Source of the DNA: Hypsibius dujardini
Taxonomy: Eukaryota; Tardigrada; Eutardigrada; Parachela; Hypsibiidae
Assembly: GCA_001579985.1 (NCBI GenBank)
Contig: LRSR01008413.1
Location: 1 to 30,793, forward strand
Direction: 5' to 3'
DNA length: 30,793 nucleotides
Shown: positions 1 through 9,897 of the stretch, piece by piece
Layout of the letters: every line of letters begins with the position of its first letter
Numbering within the stretch: the first letter of the stretch is position 1
Made by a program: the position numbers and the translations under genes
The notes under the pieces: generated by a model
What the model saw: the letters and a program-made list of their open reading frames with translations, nothing else
Told to the model about the DNA's origin: nothing
Database searches by the model: none

Positions 1-1
1 C

Positions 2-3000
2 CCCGGACAATTTCAATGCGGCAACGGACGATGCATTCCGGAATACCAGCTTTGCGACTTCACCGATAACTGCCTGTACGTAATTCTTACCCTCAAACCT
101 GAAATCACATCGTCTATCTAAAGATCTAAATTTAAAAAAATTATTTGATATAATTATAATTTTACACAACATAATAAATGTTGCGCGTATCCACATCCAT
201 GATATCATATAATTAACATCTATAAAATATTTGTTTATTCACGATAATTCAGATGACCTATACGGAAGTTAAATTAAAAAAATTCTTTTAGACATTTGAA
301 GAATTATACATATCCTCATATTACCTATAAGCAGATGCACATTTATATTATTATACACATTTATTGCATTATACATATCTAATTAGTACATTTGTAGAAA
401 TAAATGTACTGTACATGCACAACAGGATTAATATTTCTGTATATTTCTGTATATTTAATTCTGTACTAATTCTGTATTAATTCTGTATATATAATATTTC
501 TGTATATTTTAATTTTGATGTATTCGCAAAGATTTTGTTTTGCGACCATTTGAGACAGTGACGGATCGGACGAAGCAAACTGCTCCGTGGCGTGTACCAA
601 CGAGAACAACCTCTTCTCCTGCCCCGGAGTGGACGGCCGTTGTCTGGCCAGTTCTCAGCTCTGCGACGGCACTACCGACTGCCCGGATGCGTCCGATGAA
701 ATCAATTGCATTGCCAGCAAAGGTCTCAGGAGTCTGGATTCGATGAATGCCTGCAATCGAAAGGGGCACTTCTCGTGCGGACCGCCGTCTGCGGATGTCT
801 GTGTACCGCTCACAGCCTGGTGCGACCAAATCACCGACTGCGAAAACCAGGTAAACCGTACAAGGATTTCAGCTTGAATATACTTTATACTTTACATACT
901 TTAATATACTTTATATCCTAATATGGACACTTCTTATACTCTAGATACTTTATACACTTTGAATGCTTTGTATAATTTATGTACTTTCTGTACTTTTTAT
1001 ACGTTACACTTTGTTTTATATTTTATATTTTGTATTTGATACTTTATACTTTATATATAAATTTTATTTACATTTTAGACTTTATAGTTTGATATATTTT
1101 ATATATTTTATATACTTTATATAGATACTTTTTATAATTTATATTCTGGATATATTTTCTATATCTGGCATAATAAGAAGAGATGGGAAAATCAGCTTGA
1201 AGAGTTTGGACTGCCCAATGCATTTTGTTAAATTTACGCCTAGCCAACGGCAAATTCATTTTACCAAATTTTTAGCAAAAGCGGACCAGTTTATTTATAA
1301 CAGGATGTTTGTTAAAAACAATTCGTCAGCTGAAGTGATGGTACTGAATTTCAAACATTTAAAAAGAAAGTTTTCGCTACGGTGTTTTTGTCCATTGTCG
1401 TCTGATCATCAAAATTTAGCGGACACGGTTTAAAAGGACAATGTGAAAGTTTTGAGCAAACGAGACATCAAATTGGTTGGACAAATAATAAATGCTCACA
1501 ATGCTGCGACTGTTCGGTGAATCAAAAAAATCAATTGTTTGCACAGAAATATTATTTTATGCGTAAATATTTCGTTCTCGCGGATATTCTGATTTAAAGT
1601 TTTAGCTTTGGATTTTCGTGTCCTTTTTTAGAAACCCAAATTAATTAAATTCTGAACTATATACTTATTTCGCGCCCTGCAATAATTTTGATCCGCATGA
1701 AGAAATCAATAATACAAAAACTCGAGGGTCATTTTGAATGGCATAGTACAAGCATCCAAGGCCCTGAAGTCAAGCCCAAATCAACTTTTCGGTGTATTTT
1801 CAGAGTGACGAACCGGCAAACTGCTCCAGCACCTGTCCCAGCAACTCATTCCAATGCGACGGACTCCGTTGCCTGTCAACGGGCAGCCGGTGCGACGGAA
1901 AAGCCGACTGTCTGGATCGGACGGATGAGACGGACTGTCCGTGTCGGGACGACCAGCTGCCGCTCCCGAATTCGGCCTGCCTGGATGCGAGGCTCTTTTG
2001 TAACGGCATCCGGGATGCTGCCGATGGATCCGACGAAGAGTGGTGCAGTATGTGCAACATACATACATGGCCACAATTTTGGATGGCAGAGTTCGAGCCA
2101 TCAGGGTGGTCTGAGTTCGAGCCATCAGGGTGGGCTGAGTTCGAGCCATTAGGGTGGTCTGAGTTTGAGCCACTCTTAGCTAGTGCTTGTCACTGCTTTC
2201 TCCTGAATCTTTGATTTAATGCCCGGCCCAGCGGAAAAATTAGATTGAGCAAGCTGCTTTGAATTCCGCCAAAATAAACAATTTCAGTCAATCGATCAAT
2301 TGAGTAAAGGTTGCATGGTCAGCTGTGGTCAAAAGCGCGTGCGCGCGGGGACTTAGTTCGGCTCGAACTCGGACCACCATTTTTGGCTTAAAGTCTGCCA
2401 CCCAAAATTATGACCATGTGTGTATCAACCGAAAAACACTTTGTGGCGATTGAACAATTTTGTTTTGTTTTGGCTAAACCCGATGAAAACTGAAGCCAAA
2501 CTGAAAAACTTTACGTTTGTTTTACTCTTTCTCTCTCTCTCTCTCTCTTCAGCGTGCAAGGACCGTTTGAGGAGAACGGACCCGAAGAAGTTATGCGATG
2601 CGGTGGTCGACTGCCCCGACGCGTCAGACGAAATGTCATGCGGTAAAACGAGCTCATGTAAACTTAGAGTTTCATTTTAGAAATATTTGACTAATAAAAT
2701 ATGAAATAATATAATAAACAATTGCACGTTTTAACAAGTTCTCCTAGTATAAATTGCACGTAAAAACTGTTGGACGATGTCACTGTTGCGAGTTTTGTCC
2801 AAGATTTCGATGCAAAGGAGCTTTTTAACGGAATTAAAATTGCAAATTATATATTCCATTCAGCTCTTGTCGTGTCGACAGCAAACTATTTCATCCTTCT
2901 ACATTACAGGAAAGTGTTCCGTCTCGCAGTTCTACTGCATCAAATCGCAGCAGTGCGTGTTCCGCAACCAGACCTGCGACGGCCAGAGCGACTGCCAGCA

Positions 3001-6000
3001 CGGCGAGGATGAGGAGAACTGCCTGGGCGTGGTGCCGGACTGCCGGATCGCCCCGTCGATGGCGGTGCAGCAGGAGCACGCGGGCTGTCTGGCCGTCAAC
3101 AACCGCGGCGACTGGATCCCGGTGTGCGCTGAGCGCTGGTCCAGCTCCCTCTCCGACGCAATCTGCGAGATTATGGGCTACGACAAGTCCCTCATCACCA
3201 ATCTCATCGCCATGGAGCCCGGCGAGATGCCGTTGCGGAGTGCGGACCCGAAGGTGCCGCGGGGCGTGGACGGGCCGCAGATTGTCATCAGCGCCTCCAA
3301 GAGCTGTCCGTCCCGGAAGAAGGTCTACATTGAGTGTGGCGCGCTGACCTGCGGCCAAGGAACCTCCTCCGAATTCGGGTACGTGCGGATGTGCCAATTA
3401 GCTCCGAAAGCAATGCTCCTTCATTTCTACAAATACAAATCGGAAAGTTACTATAAATCTACTTTAAACAATTTATATAATTAATATAACCCAGTAAATT
3501 ATTAATCTTTAAACAGCTTTCAGATTAATCTAAATTTACCTAAATTAATTAATTTCCATACAAAATCAAAGTCACGTGCAGGCCTTACTTTTCGACCTTC
3601 ACATTTCAGTCAACCACGTGCACTGACCGGCGCTGACGTCACCGAGGGTAAGTACCCCTGGACCGCGGCGCTCTACCACGACGGGAAATTCCTCTGCGCC
3701 GCCACCATCGTCGACCAAAACTGGATCCTCACCGCGGCGCACTGCGTGATCGGAATGGAACGTAGCCATCTCGTAGCTCGCCTGGGGATGACCCTCCGGG
3801 CCTCCCTCACTCCCAACGAGCAGTTCATCCCGATCGACCGTATCACTCCCCATCCAGCCTACCGATCGCCACACGCTGCGAACTTGCTGTCCGCGACCGC
3901 CGATCTAGCGCTGCTTCATTTGTCTGTTCCCGCGCATTGGAACAGTCGGGTGAAGCGAGCGTGTCTACCACCGACTTCGGGAGAGCTCCCCGAGACATTG
4001 GTTGTGGCGGGTTGGGAACAGACACGCGGAACGAAGAGCTTCCTGACCGGGGAGACCTTGAAGGTAGCCATGTCAGAATACGTTTTTTAAAATCATAATT
4101 GAAGTAGCTGAAACCGGTGAGCCCTAATTTATTTAGAATCACAACCCTCGGTTGGCTGTCCGTTCGTCCTTCCGTCCGTCCGTCTAAGTGTCAGTCCTTT
4201 AGATGTCTTAAGCTAGCCAAAAATCTACGGTACGGTGCGTTGCTTAAATTCCAAGTTCATGGGTTGAATGTCCGTCTGTATGTGTCTGTCCGATTAGTTA
4301 CCGGTCTGTCTATCAGTCCCTTCACCTTTCTCTCCGTCTGTTCACCAAACCAACAGTTTTTTTCCTTTGCCTGTCAATTTTCTGTTCGTCTGACCAGCTG
4401 TTTGTATGCTCGTTCAAATGTCCATGTGCTTGTTATCTCGCCTGTAATCTATGCGTACGGCAGTCCGTCTAGCCACTCGATCGTCCGTTTACTATCCGCC
4501 TGTCCGAACACTTTCTGATGGTCCGGCAGTCGGCTCAGCAGTCGGGATTCCCACAGGACAATTCGTCCGTCTCGCCCGCCGGTCTGTCTTTGCGTCTGTA
4601 CCATGAATCCATCCGTCCGTCCATCCGCCCGTCCGGTCGGCCTTTTTATCGGTTTCGTCCATCCGTCCGTCCGTTCGTCCGTCCGTCCGTCCATCCGTCC
4701 ATCCGCCCGTCCGCCCGTCCGGTCGGCCGTTTCATCTGGTCCGTGCGTCCGTCTGTCGGTCCATCGGTCTGCCCTTGTCTTCGGTTCTGTTCGTCCGCCC
4801 GTCTACCGTCGTTCCGTTTGCCGCCTAATCCGTTTAATCGGTCGACTGCTCTCGTCTTGTCAGCCTATCTGTCTTGTGGCTGGGCTCTCCATCCGTCTAC
4901 CTTCTCATCAATCTGCTCATCTGAGTATCGTCTACGTTTTATTTTATCGGAATTGAAAACTATTCTTGAAATATCCTTGTTGCGTATATTTGAAGGACAT
5001 CTCGATTGCCGCGGTCGAGTGGTCCAAGTGCCAGGCCAATCCGTTGGTGGAGGGCTCGGTCACGGGAAACGGGTCGTTTTGCGGTAGTTTCGCCACCACC
5101 GGCAGTGCGACGTGCATTCTGGATGACGGTGGAGCGGCTCTGGAGAAGAACTTCCTCGGCCGGTGGAGCGTTTTGGGCGTCATGAACTTTGCGTACGGTT
5201 GTCACACGGCCAACGCTGTGGCGGGCTTCACGAATGTCGCAATCTACAGTGACTGGATTACCGGAGTGATTACACGTAAGTGAATTTGAAACACGCATGT
5301 GAATTATTTTTATTTATTAATCATTTTAGAATATGTTAAATAATATTACAGAAACATTATTATTCATCACGAAATTTTTTTGACACAAAAACGACAAAAA
5401 AAAAACTAAAACAGCGTTAATAAAAAATATGGCAATTTCGCATTTAATTTTTTTATCGATAGCAGACTCGCTAAATGACGGGTTTTTTAAGCCGTGCCTC
5501 TCACTTATATAATTAATAAACCGGCTGGCACTGCAATAGAGCACGAATTTTGGCTTAACAGTGTACTAAATTAGCGAACATTAAAGTACTAAAAAAGGGA
5601 ACATTTAAGTGCTAAATTAGCGAACATTTAAGTGTATTTCTTGTCTGCAGAAACGACGGACAGCAACGCCACAAAAATCCACTCGGATGACTGCCCCGGT
5701 GGGGTTCGCTGCGCTCTCGGGCAGTGCATCAACCCAAGCCAAGTGTAAGTAAACAAGGAAAATGTGACAACAGACGTGGCACTAAAGCGAGATAAGAAGA
5801 AGAAAAAGGCCGGAAACTGAGAACATTTCCCGCGAGATGACACACCACACTCGCAACACGTGAAATTCAAAAATTCGCCCCTCCCTGAATTACAGTAACA
5901 AAGTGACAAAGTAACAAAGTAACAAAGTAACAGTAACAAAAAAGCCAAGTCCGCTTGAAATAGTTCGAGGAGACGTGGACGTGCCTCAGTAGGGTTTACG

Positions 6001-7494
6001 CAGGGTCCCCTCCCCTTTTATTCGTCCTGTCGGTCCGTCATGGCGACCACCTTGTTCCTTCGTTTCCAGCCTGTTCAGCACACCCACCGGCGGGATGGGG
6101 GGGGGTGTACTAGACCAGGTGCGGGGTGGAGACCTCCATATCGGTGGTGCCGAGCAGTTTCGCCTCCAGCAGATCCTTCAGTCGTGGGTCCTGACTGGCG
6201 GACCTACAGCGACAAAAATATTTTGATATGAAGGACTCTTACCAGAAGTGTTGCGCACACTGACTTTCTTCACCTTTTGTTCCGTTCACTCGTCTCTCTT
6301 TCCGCTCTTCAGCCCTTTCGGCGATTCCTTATATACTTCCGTCAATCTCCTTGCCTATCTGCCCGCCTCTACTTCCGTCAGATCCGTCGTTCCATTCATC
6401 CCGTTCATCTTTCTTTCTTTCCTTCCGTCCGTCACTTGTTATGTAATGTACATTCAATTACCATTTCTCTCAACTATCCTTCCGTCCGGCCTCACATCTT
6501 ATCTTCCGTCTGGCCAATCCGTTTGTCCCTCTGTCTATATCTCGTCTGTCTCCCTTCCGCCCCGGGAACCCTTCTTACCTTCTCTCCAGCCCATCCGTCT
6601 GTCCTTTCGTTCCTCAGTCACTTTCTCCATTCGTTTACCTATCCGTCCATCTGCCTACTCATCCACCCGTCTACCCTTCCGTCGCTTCCGCCAATCTATC
6701 GTTCCTCTCCATTCCGCTCACCGTTTGTCCACCCATCCCTTCCTTCAGCGGTTTATCCTTACGTCTATCCATGCGCCCTGTTCGTTCGCCTGTTTATCAA
6801 GCTGTTCGTCCGTCCGTCTGTTCGTCCGTCCATCTGTTTCACAAACTTCTCGTACATTTGGGTTATTGCAACAACTCGACAAAATATTAATCTTTTTTCC
6901 ATTTTTCAAAACAGATGCGACGGCAACCTCGACTGCGACTTCGGAACGGACGAGCTCAACTGTACCGCTGCAATCAACCCGGCCGATCAAACCATCAACT
7001 GCGACTTCCAGTCCAGCTCCTTGTGCGGCTACCGTCAAGACCAGACCGACCAGCTGAATTGGTATCGCGGTCACACCCTCACCGGAAACTCCTCCGTGTT
7101 CCCATCAAAAAGCCCAAACAGCACCATTGCAACCTACCTGTACATCAGCAACCTGATGATCAACACAACCGTCGGCGGTTCAGGACGGTTAATCTCCCCT
7201 AAGCTGCCTTCCTCATCCACTTCCTGCTGTTTATCGGTCACCTTCTCGGCACACAACGGTGTGTTGCTGGTGTACGACTTGGCGGACAGCAACAAGATCT
7301 TCCCAGTGCGGTCGGAGGGTGGGCTGTCGTCCTCGGATTGGACCGTACGGCAGGTGGACATTCCCGGTGGTGTCTCGACCTTCGTGTTGGACGGTCGGCT
7401 GCCTGATAACGGCAATGGTTCCGCTGTTGTGGCTGTCGCTAGTGTTCACCTGGATGATGGACCTTGCAGTGCACCCAGCGTTCTGGTTACATGA
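2..7494 (+). CDS. LDLa/SRCR/trypsin-like/MAM mosaic protein, 5' partial (serine protease homologue)
   Basis: Nine exons join in frame: 2-75, 559-850, 1804-2047, 2553-2642, 2910-3378, 3610-4063, 4996-5275, 5651-5744 and 6915-7494 (stop TGA). All introns are GT-AG and the 2577 nt encode 858 residues. The gene starts upstream of the window. Domain order seen: seven LDL-receptor class A repeats (Cys-rich, ending in motifs such as DGSDEANC, DASDEINC and GEDEENC), an SRCR-like module, a chymotrypsin-fold domain with LTAAHC and ADLALL, an eighth LDLa (CDGNLDCDFGTDELNC) split by the last intron, and a MAM domain beginning CDFQSSSLCGY. The module set resembles enteropeptidase and corin, but here the protease fold is internal and is followed by LDLa and MAM. 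LDLa repeats normally bind calcium and protein ligands, so the protein is inferred to be extracellular or membrane anchored. The catalytic Ser is replaced, so a binding rather than proteolytic role is likely. No signal peptide or membrane segment is visible because the 5' end is missing. Confidence 0.86.
434..515. repeat. TTCTGTATAT-type degenerate tandem repeat in intron 1
   Basis: Intron 1 (76-558) is AT-rich. Just upstream of its acceptor it contains several imperfect copies of a TTCTGTAT(A/T)A unit. Apart from this I see nothing coding in the intron. Confidence 0.55.
559..850 (+). CDS. Exon 2: LDLa repeats 1 (end), 2 and 3 (most)
   Basis: This is part of the mosaic gene. It enters in phase 2 after exon 2-75 and leaves in phase 0 at CAG/GTAAAC. 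It completes the first LDLa (DGSDEANC), encodes the whole second one (from CTNENN to DASDEINC) and most of the third (CNRKGHFSC to DCENQ), which is finished by SDEPANC at the start of exon 1804-2047. The Asp/Glu residues that coordinate calcium in LDLa modules are present. Confidence 0.85.
880..1145. repeat. TATACTTTA-type degenerate repeat in intron 2
   Basis: The first part of intron 2 (851-1803) is built from imperfect units of roughly ten bases resembling TATACTTTAT. The remainder (about 1150-1803) is AT-rich unique sequence without a supported gene. Confidence 0.5.
1804..2047 (+). CDS. Exon 3: LDLa repeats 4 and 5
   Basis: The exon has acceptor TTTTCAG at 1803 and donor GCA/GTATGT at 2048. 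Repeat 4 (CPSNSFQC to TDETDC) is complete. Repeat 5 (CRDDQLPLPNSAC to DGSDEEWC) has AAD where the fourth Cys is expected, so one of the usual three disulfides is probably absent. A foldback element begins 11 bp after the donor site. Confidence 0.82.
2059..2425. mobile_element. MITE-like foldback element with internal 24-bp tandem repeats (intron 3)
   Basis: The 32-bp ends at 2059-2090 and 2394-2425 are inverted repeats of each other with only a few mismatches. A second inverted pair lies inside: GGTGGTCTGAGTTCGAGCC-like units at 2103-2170 against GGCTCGAACTCGGACCACC at 2360-2378. The left arm carries about three and a half copies of a 24-bp unit. No coding capacity is visible, so it is probably a non-autonomous DNA element or foldback repeat. 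I cannot assign a superfamily, and no clear target duplication is seen. Confidence 0.7.
2089..2170. repeat. 24-bp tandem repeat, about 3.5 copies
   Basis: Units start at 2089, 2113, 2137 and 2161, each GAGTTCGAGCCATCAGGGTG followed by four variable bases, differing at a few positions. They lie inside the left arm of the foldback element. Confidence 0.85.
2553..2642 (+). CDS. Exon 4: short LDLa repeat 6
   Basis: This 90-nt exon follows a long CT-rich tract ending CTTCAG and enters in phase 1. It encodes TCKDRLRRTDPKKLCDAVVD-type sequence ending PDASDEMSC, a reduced LDLa with only four Cys. It leaves in phase 1 at G/GTAAAA. Confidence 0.75.
2910..3378 (+). CDS. Exon 5: LDLa repeat 7 plus SRCR-like module
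   Basis: LDLa 7 runs from KCSVSQFYC to GEDEENC. After it comes a Cys-containing module with GCLAVNNRGDWIPVCAERW, ICEIMGY and VYIECGALTCG. This matches the degenerate scavenger-receptor Cys-rich domain that precedes the protease domain in corin and enteropeptidase (family knowledge). The final Cys-Gly lies just before the protease activation region and could be the Cys that tethers the propeptide. The exon is markedly GC-rich against AT-rich introns. Confidence 0.8.
3610..5275 (+). CDS. Exons 6-7: trypsin-fold domain with Ser195 replaced by Asp
   Basis: Exons 3610-4063 and 4996-5275 join in phase 0. The putative activation junction is PR/ALTGADV, with Ala where active trypsins have Ile16. His57 lies in LTAAHC (codon 3740-3742) and Asp102 in ADLALL (codon 3902-3904). 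In the expected GDSGGP block the sequence reads CILDDGGAA. The Ser195 codon is GAC Asp (5125-5127) and the oxyanion-hole Gly193 is CTG Leu. Cys pairs 168/182 and 191/220 can be placed (KC, FC, TC, GC). The family reaction needs Ser195, so I infer a catalytically dead serine protease homologue with an intact fold. A sequencing error is unlikely because two conserved positions are changed within an open, well-spliced exon. Confidence 0.84.
4143..4930. repeat. Degenerate CCGT/CTGT tetranucleotide tract in intron 6
   Basis: Nearly the whole intron between the two protease exons has period-4 CCGT, CTGT and CCAT character, densest at about 4600-4780. The open frames here encode only Pro/Ser/Val/Arg repeats and are artefacts of the repeat. 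Confidence 0.85.
5563..5631. repeat. 23-bp tandem repeat, 3 copies, next to a splice acceptor
   Basis: Units begin at 5563, 5586 and 5609 and follow the pattern GTACTAAATTAGCGAACATT plus AAA, with a few substitutions. The array ends 19 bp before the exon at 5651, so it supplies much of the branch-point region of intron 7. Confidence 0.8.
5893..5940. repeat. Short GTAACAAA tandem repeat
   Basis: About five imperfect copies of an 8-bp unit resembling AAGTAACA lie in intron 8. Confidence 0.65.
6110..6203 (-). pseudogene. Orphan terminal-exon-like sequence inside intron 8, opposite strand
   Basis: On the minus strand an acceptor-like TTTTTGTCGCTGTAG is followed by a 30-codon frame ending in TAG. 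It starts SASQDPRLKDLLEAKLLGTT, is amphipathic and has coding-like composition, unlike the repeat tract around it. Upstream on the same strand I can find only doubtful partner exons (a possible donor GTAAGAG near 6240). It could be the last exon of a nested gene, a captured gene fragment, or chance. I do not recognise the family. Confidence 0.3.
6264..6840. repeat. Degenerate CCGT/CTGT tract in intron 8
   Basis: This is period-4 pyrimidine-rich sequence of the same type as in intron 6, ending about 75 bp before the last exon. Long open frames here are repeat artefacts. Confidence 0.8.
6915..7494 (+). CDS. Exon 9: end of LDLa 8 and MAM domain, C terminus
   Basis: The exon enters in phase 2 after exon 5651-5744. 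It completes LDLa 8 (CDGNLDCDFGTDELNC), then runs through a MAM-type domain of about 160 residues: CDFQSSSLCGY and LNWYRG near the start, LISPKLP and CCLSVTFSAH in the middle, VVAVASVHLDDGPC at the end. Such spacing of Cys, the W-x-R block and a terminal DDGPC is typical of MAM adhesion domains. Translation stops shortly after at TGA 7492-7494. No transmembrane helix or GPI-type tail follows, so the C terminus looks soluble. Confidence 0.82.
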
Positions 7495-7606
7495 CGAAAT
7501 ACGCATTTTCTTCGCAACTGTAATTGTGGATACGATTAGAGTAGACTTTTGACATGTGTGTACGATGACGTACTTTTGACGTGTGTACGTAAAAACGATC
7601 TAAACA

Positions 7607-7612
7607 AATAAA
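7607..7612 (+). terminator. Candidate polyadenylation signal of the mosaic gene
   Basis: An AATAAA lies 113 bp after the stop codon, the right place for the 3' end of this transcript. It is the only canonical hexamer I see between the stop and the transposon. Confidence 0.55.
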
Positions 7613-7656
7613 GCGATAGTTTCCGTATACGGGCACGACGAATTGATAGGAGAAGT

Positions 7657-7760
7657 GCCTATAGGCAAGCATTGCTGGCTAACTGGTCAATGATACCAGG
7701 TCCATTCCCATTGAATAAGGCTCGCCTGTCGGCAAGCCTTCTGGCTACCCTACAAGGTTA
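7657..7760. repeat. Imperfect direct duplication between gene and transposon
   Basis: The motif GCCT-NNNGGCAAGC-NTT-CTGGCTA occurs twice, starting at 7657 and 7724. The rest of 7613-7942 shows no coding or RNA signal I can identify. Confidence 0.45.
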
Positions 7761-7942
7761 CCCGCACAAAATGCCGCAGTATCCCAATCCCGACGGGACC
7801 TATCCAAACAGCGTTCATTGAAGTACTGCAAAGTATTTATAAGCCGGGATGCTACTATAATGCGGTCGCTAATATCTCGCTAACTACGAGCTAGGGGCAA
7901 TCTGCGGGAAGATGCATACATACACAGCGATTGGATGGTCTA

Positions 7943-9895
7943 CACCTCTGGTCAGAGAAATCGCTACGCTCGATTTGTCAAGAGGCAGTTTGTTACCATA
8001 AGACTGCAGGCTATACAAAAAATTGTTTTGATTTGAGGCGGAAATAAGTGGCCACAAGATTTCACTGTGCATTGCGCACCTGCGCACCACCGCTTTCACT
8101 CTGCTGATGAGAATATTTAATTCACCGGAGAGAATGGGAAGACGTAAACCGTAAAACAAAGAATCGTGAAAACAATAATTTAAAAGTAAAAATTTAAACA
8201 CCGAAGAAAGAGAAGAAAACAGGGAAAAAACATGCGCCAAATGGACTCTCTGGTTGATTAAAAGTCAGTAACTGGTCCGATATCCATCGGCCTGAATCAC
8301 TTTTTCCAAACGCGCTTTCATGGAGGCATACAGTTTCTCACACAATTATGGCGTGCAGTGTTTATGCCAGAGTCGTGTGACAACATCCTGTAGATCTTCT
8401 AAAATTTCTATTTCGCCCAGTGAAAACTCAGCCTTCATAATATCCCCCACATTCTGGGGTAATACTTCTGGGGCTATTACGTGGCTAAGGGAGCACGACT
8501 ATTCCTTCTCGTTCCAAAAAAACAGTTAACTGGCCACATGTGTGGATGTTTGCTCCATTCTGTTGAAAGATTGCGTCTGCGTCTCGTTCACCTACAAGGA
8601 ACACACACCAGGTCAAAATCGACTGAAGTATGGACATAGCAGTATGGCCAATTGTGCGTCATAGCCCGCATGACAAAAAAACTGGTCGGTCAAAGTTTTG
8701 ACGCACCGTTTACTCTGTCCAAATAAAAAATCAAGTAGTGCGTTAGCATTTCCAAATAATGCTGAACCTTTAGGGTCTTAGTTTTACCGAATACTTCTGG
8801 TCCTTTAACTTCTCTAATGGTGTTGGTGAAGCAAACAGGACCTTCCCGAGAGATAACTCCCTAAAACATTATCCCGCCACGCCAATTCGCCCCGTGAACT
8901 TGCAGAGCAGGATCATGACGGTTTCCCCCTGCTGGTTGTAAATCTATACACGCAATTCCAGGTGTTAGTTTTTGAAATTATATAGAGGTGTCAAACAAGG
9001 CATTGAACTAACCGATTGTCCTGCCAACAGCTTGCAAAAGAAGAAACAGCAGCTGCAAAAACTGTAACAAAACCACTACCCAATCAATGAATCATCCAAA
9101 ATCACTTCACTTTGGATGCAGAGTTCGATGGAATCAATCTAATGTATCCGCAAAGCAACTCATCAACCGGTCAGTTGAGAGATTTCACGGACCTTCCCCT
9201 TCCCACAGTCATCAAGGGAAAAGCGAACTTCGTCGGAAAACAACCATCGGTGAAATAATTCCGAGTTGTAATAAACAAATGCAGTTGATTCTGTCACCAT
9301 ATCATACGGTCTGATTTAGGCGTGGCAGTCATCATATCCTTCACGGGCCTAACTTGTCGAATTTTAAAATCCTTCAGTCTGCGACGCAAAGTGCGGTCTG
9401 ACACTTCCATCACTCCGTTTTCAACAAGTGTTTTTCTGCTGTTGGTTCGACGAAAAGTGGAAACTATGGTAGCAATGGATTCATCCTGCACAGCGTCGCT
9501 TTCACGTGGTGCTCCTCGTCGTTTTTGCTGTAGTGGCAACCCCATTGATCAATCATAATTCTTAGGAATCAGAAAACCCCAGTAACAATTATGCCCAAAG
9601 TTTTTCCGAATTTCGCTGTATGAAAGTTTACCCCCGTAATGGAATGCATGAACTGCTTTAATAATTACAGACGAAATTCTCATTCCTGCGACATTTCACT
9701 TAATTAATAGCGAGATACATGAACAGTAAGAAATGTGCAGTGTGCAGCATTTCATGTACTGCCGATTGCACATCTGGTCTTGTGGCCAACTGTTTTCGCT
9801 TCAAATCAAAACATTTTTTTAATATAGCCTACAGCATTGTGGTAACGAATTGTCTCTTGACAAATTGAGCGTAGCAATTTTTCTTACCAAAAGTG
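7943..9895 (-). mobile_element. Tc1-type DNA transposon with long terminal inverted repeats, decayed
   Basis: The ends 7943-8059 and 9778-9895 are inverted repeats of about 117 bp (roughly 80 percent identity by eye). Both begin CAC(C/T)T(C/T)TGGT, and both are flanked by TA (7941-7942 and 9896-9897), the target duplication of the Tc1/mariner superfamily. Between them lies a single transposase reading on the minus strand, broken by stops and frameshifts. The total length of 1953 bp fits a Tc1-type element with enlarged inverted repeats. Confidence 0.88.
8265..9694 (-). pseudogene. Tc1-like transposase pseudogene
   Basis: It reads from ATG (complement of 9692-9694) to a TGA at the complement of 8265-8267. 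The N-terminal helix-turn-helix region is recognisable (KAVHAFHYGGKLSYSEIRKN), followed in another frame by KRRGAPRESD and VSDRTLRRRLKDF (the largest intact frame is 9294-9545). A catalytic-type block FHRWLFSDEVRFSL and a later QNGANIHT, in the position of the usual DNAPxH block, follow. The end VIQADGYRTSY is typical of Tc1-like enzymes. Several frameshifts and in-frame stops separate these blocks, and the second catalytic Asp context is altered, so it is inactive. The family enzyme cuts and pastes the element at TA sites. Confidence 0.85.
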
Positions 9896-9897
9896 TA

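Noticed and set aside
4518-5087. Long open frames rich in Pro/Ser/Val/Arg (also 4603-4956, 6248-7057, 6277-6914)
   Set aside because: They are translations of CCGT/CTGT tetranucleotide sequence in introns. The period-4 unit leaves all three frames open, and the frames cross true splice sites.
8320-8529. Plus-strand frames inside the Tc1 element (8320-8529, 9087-9314, 9322-9558)
   Set aside because: They are opposite-strand shadows of the transposase pseudogene.
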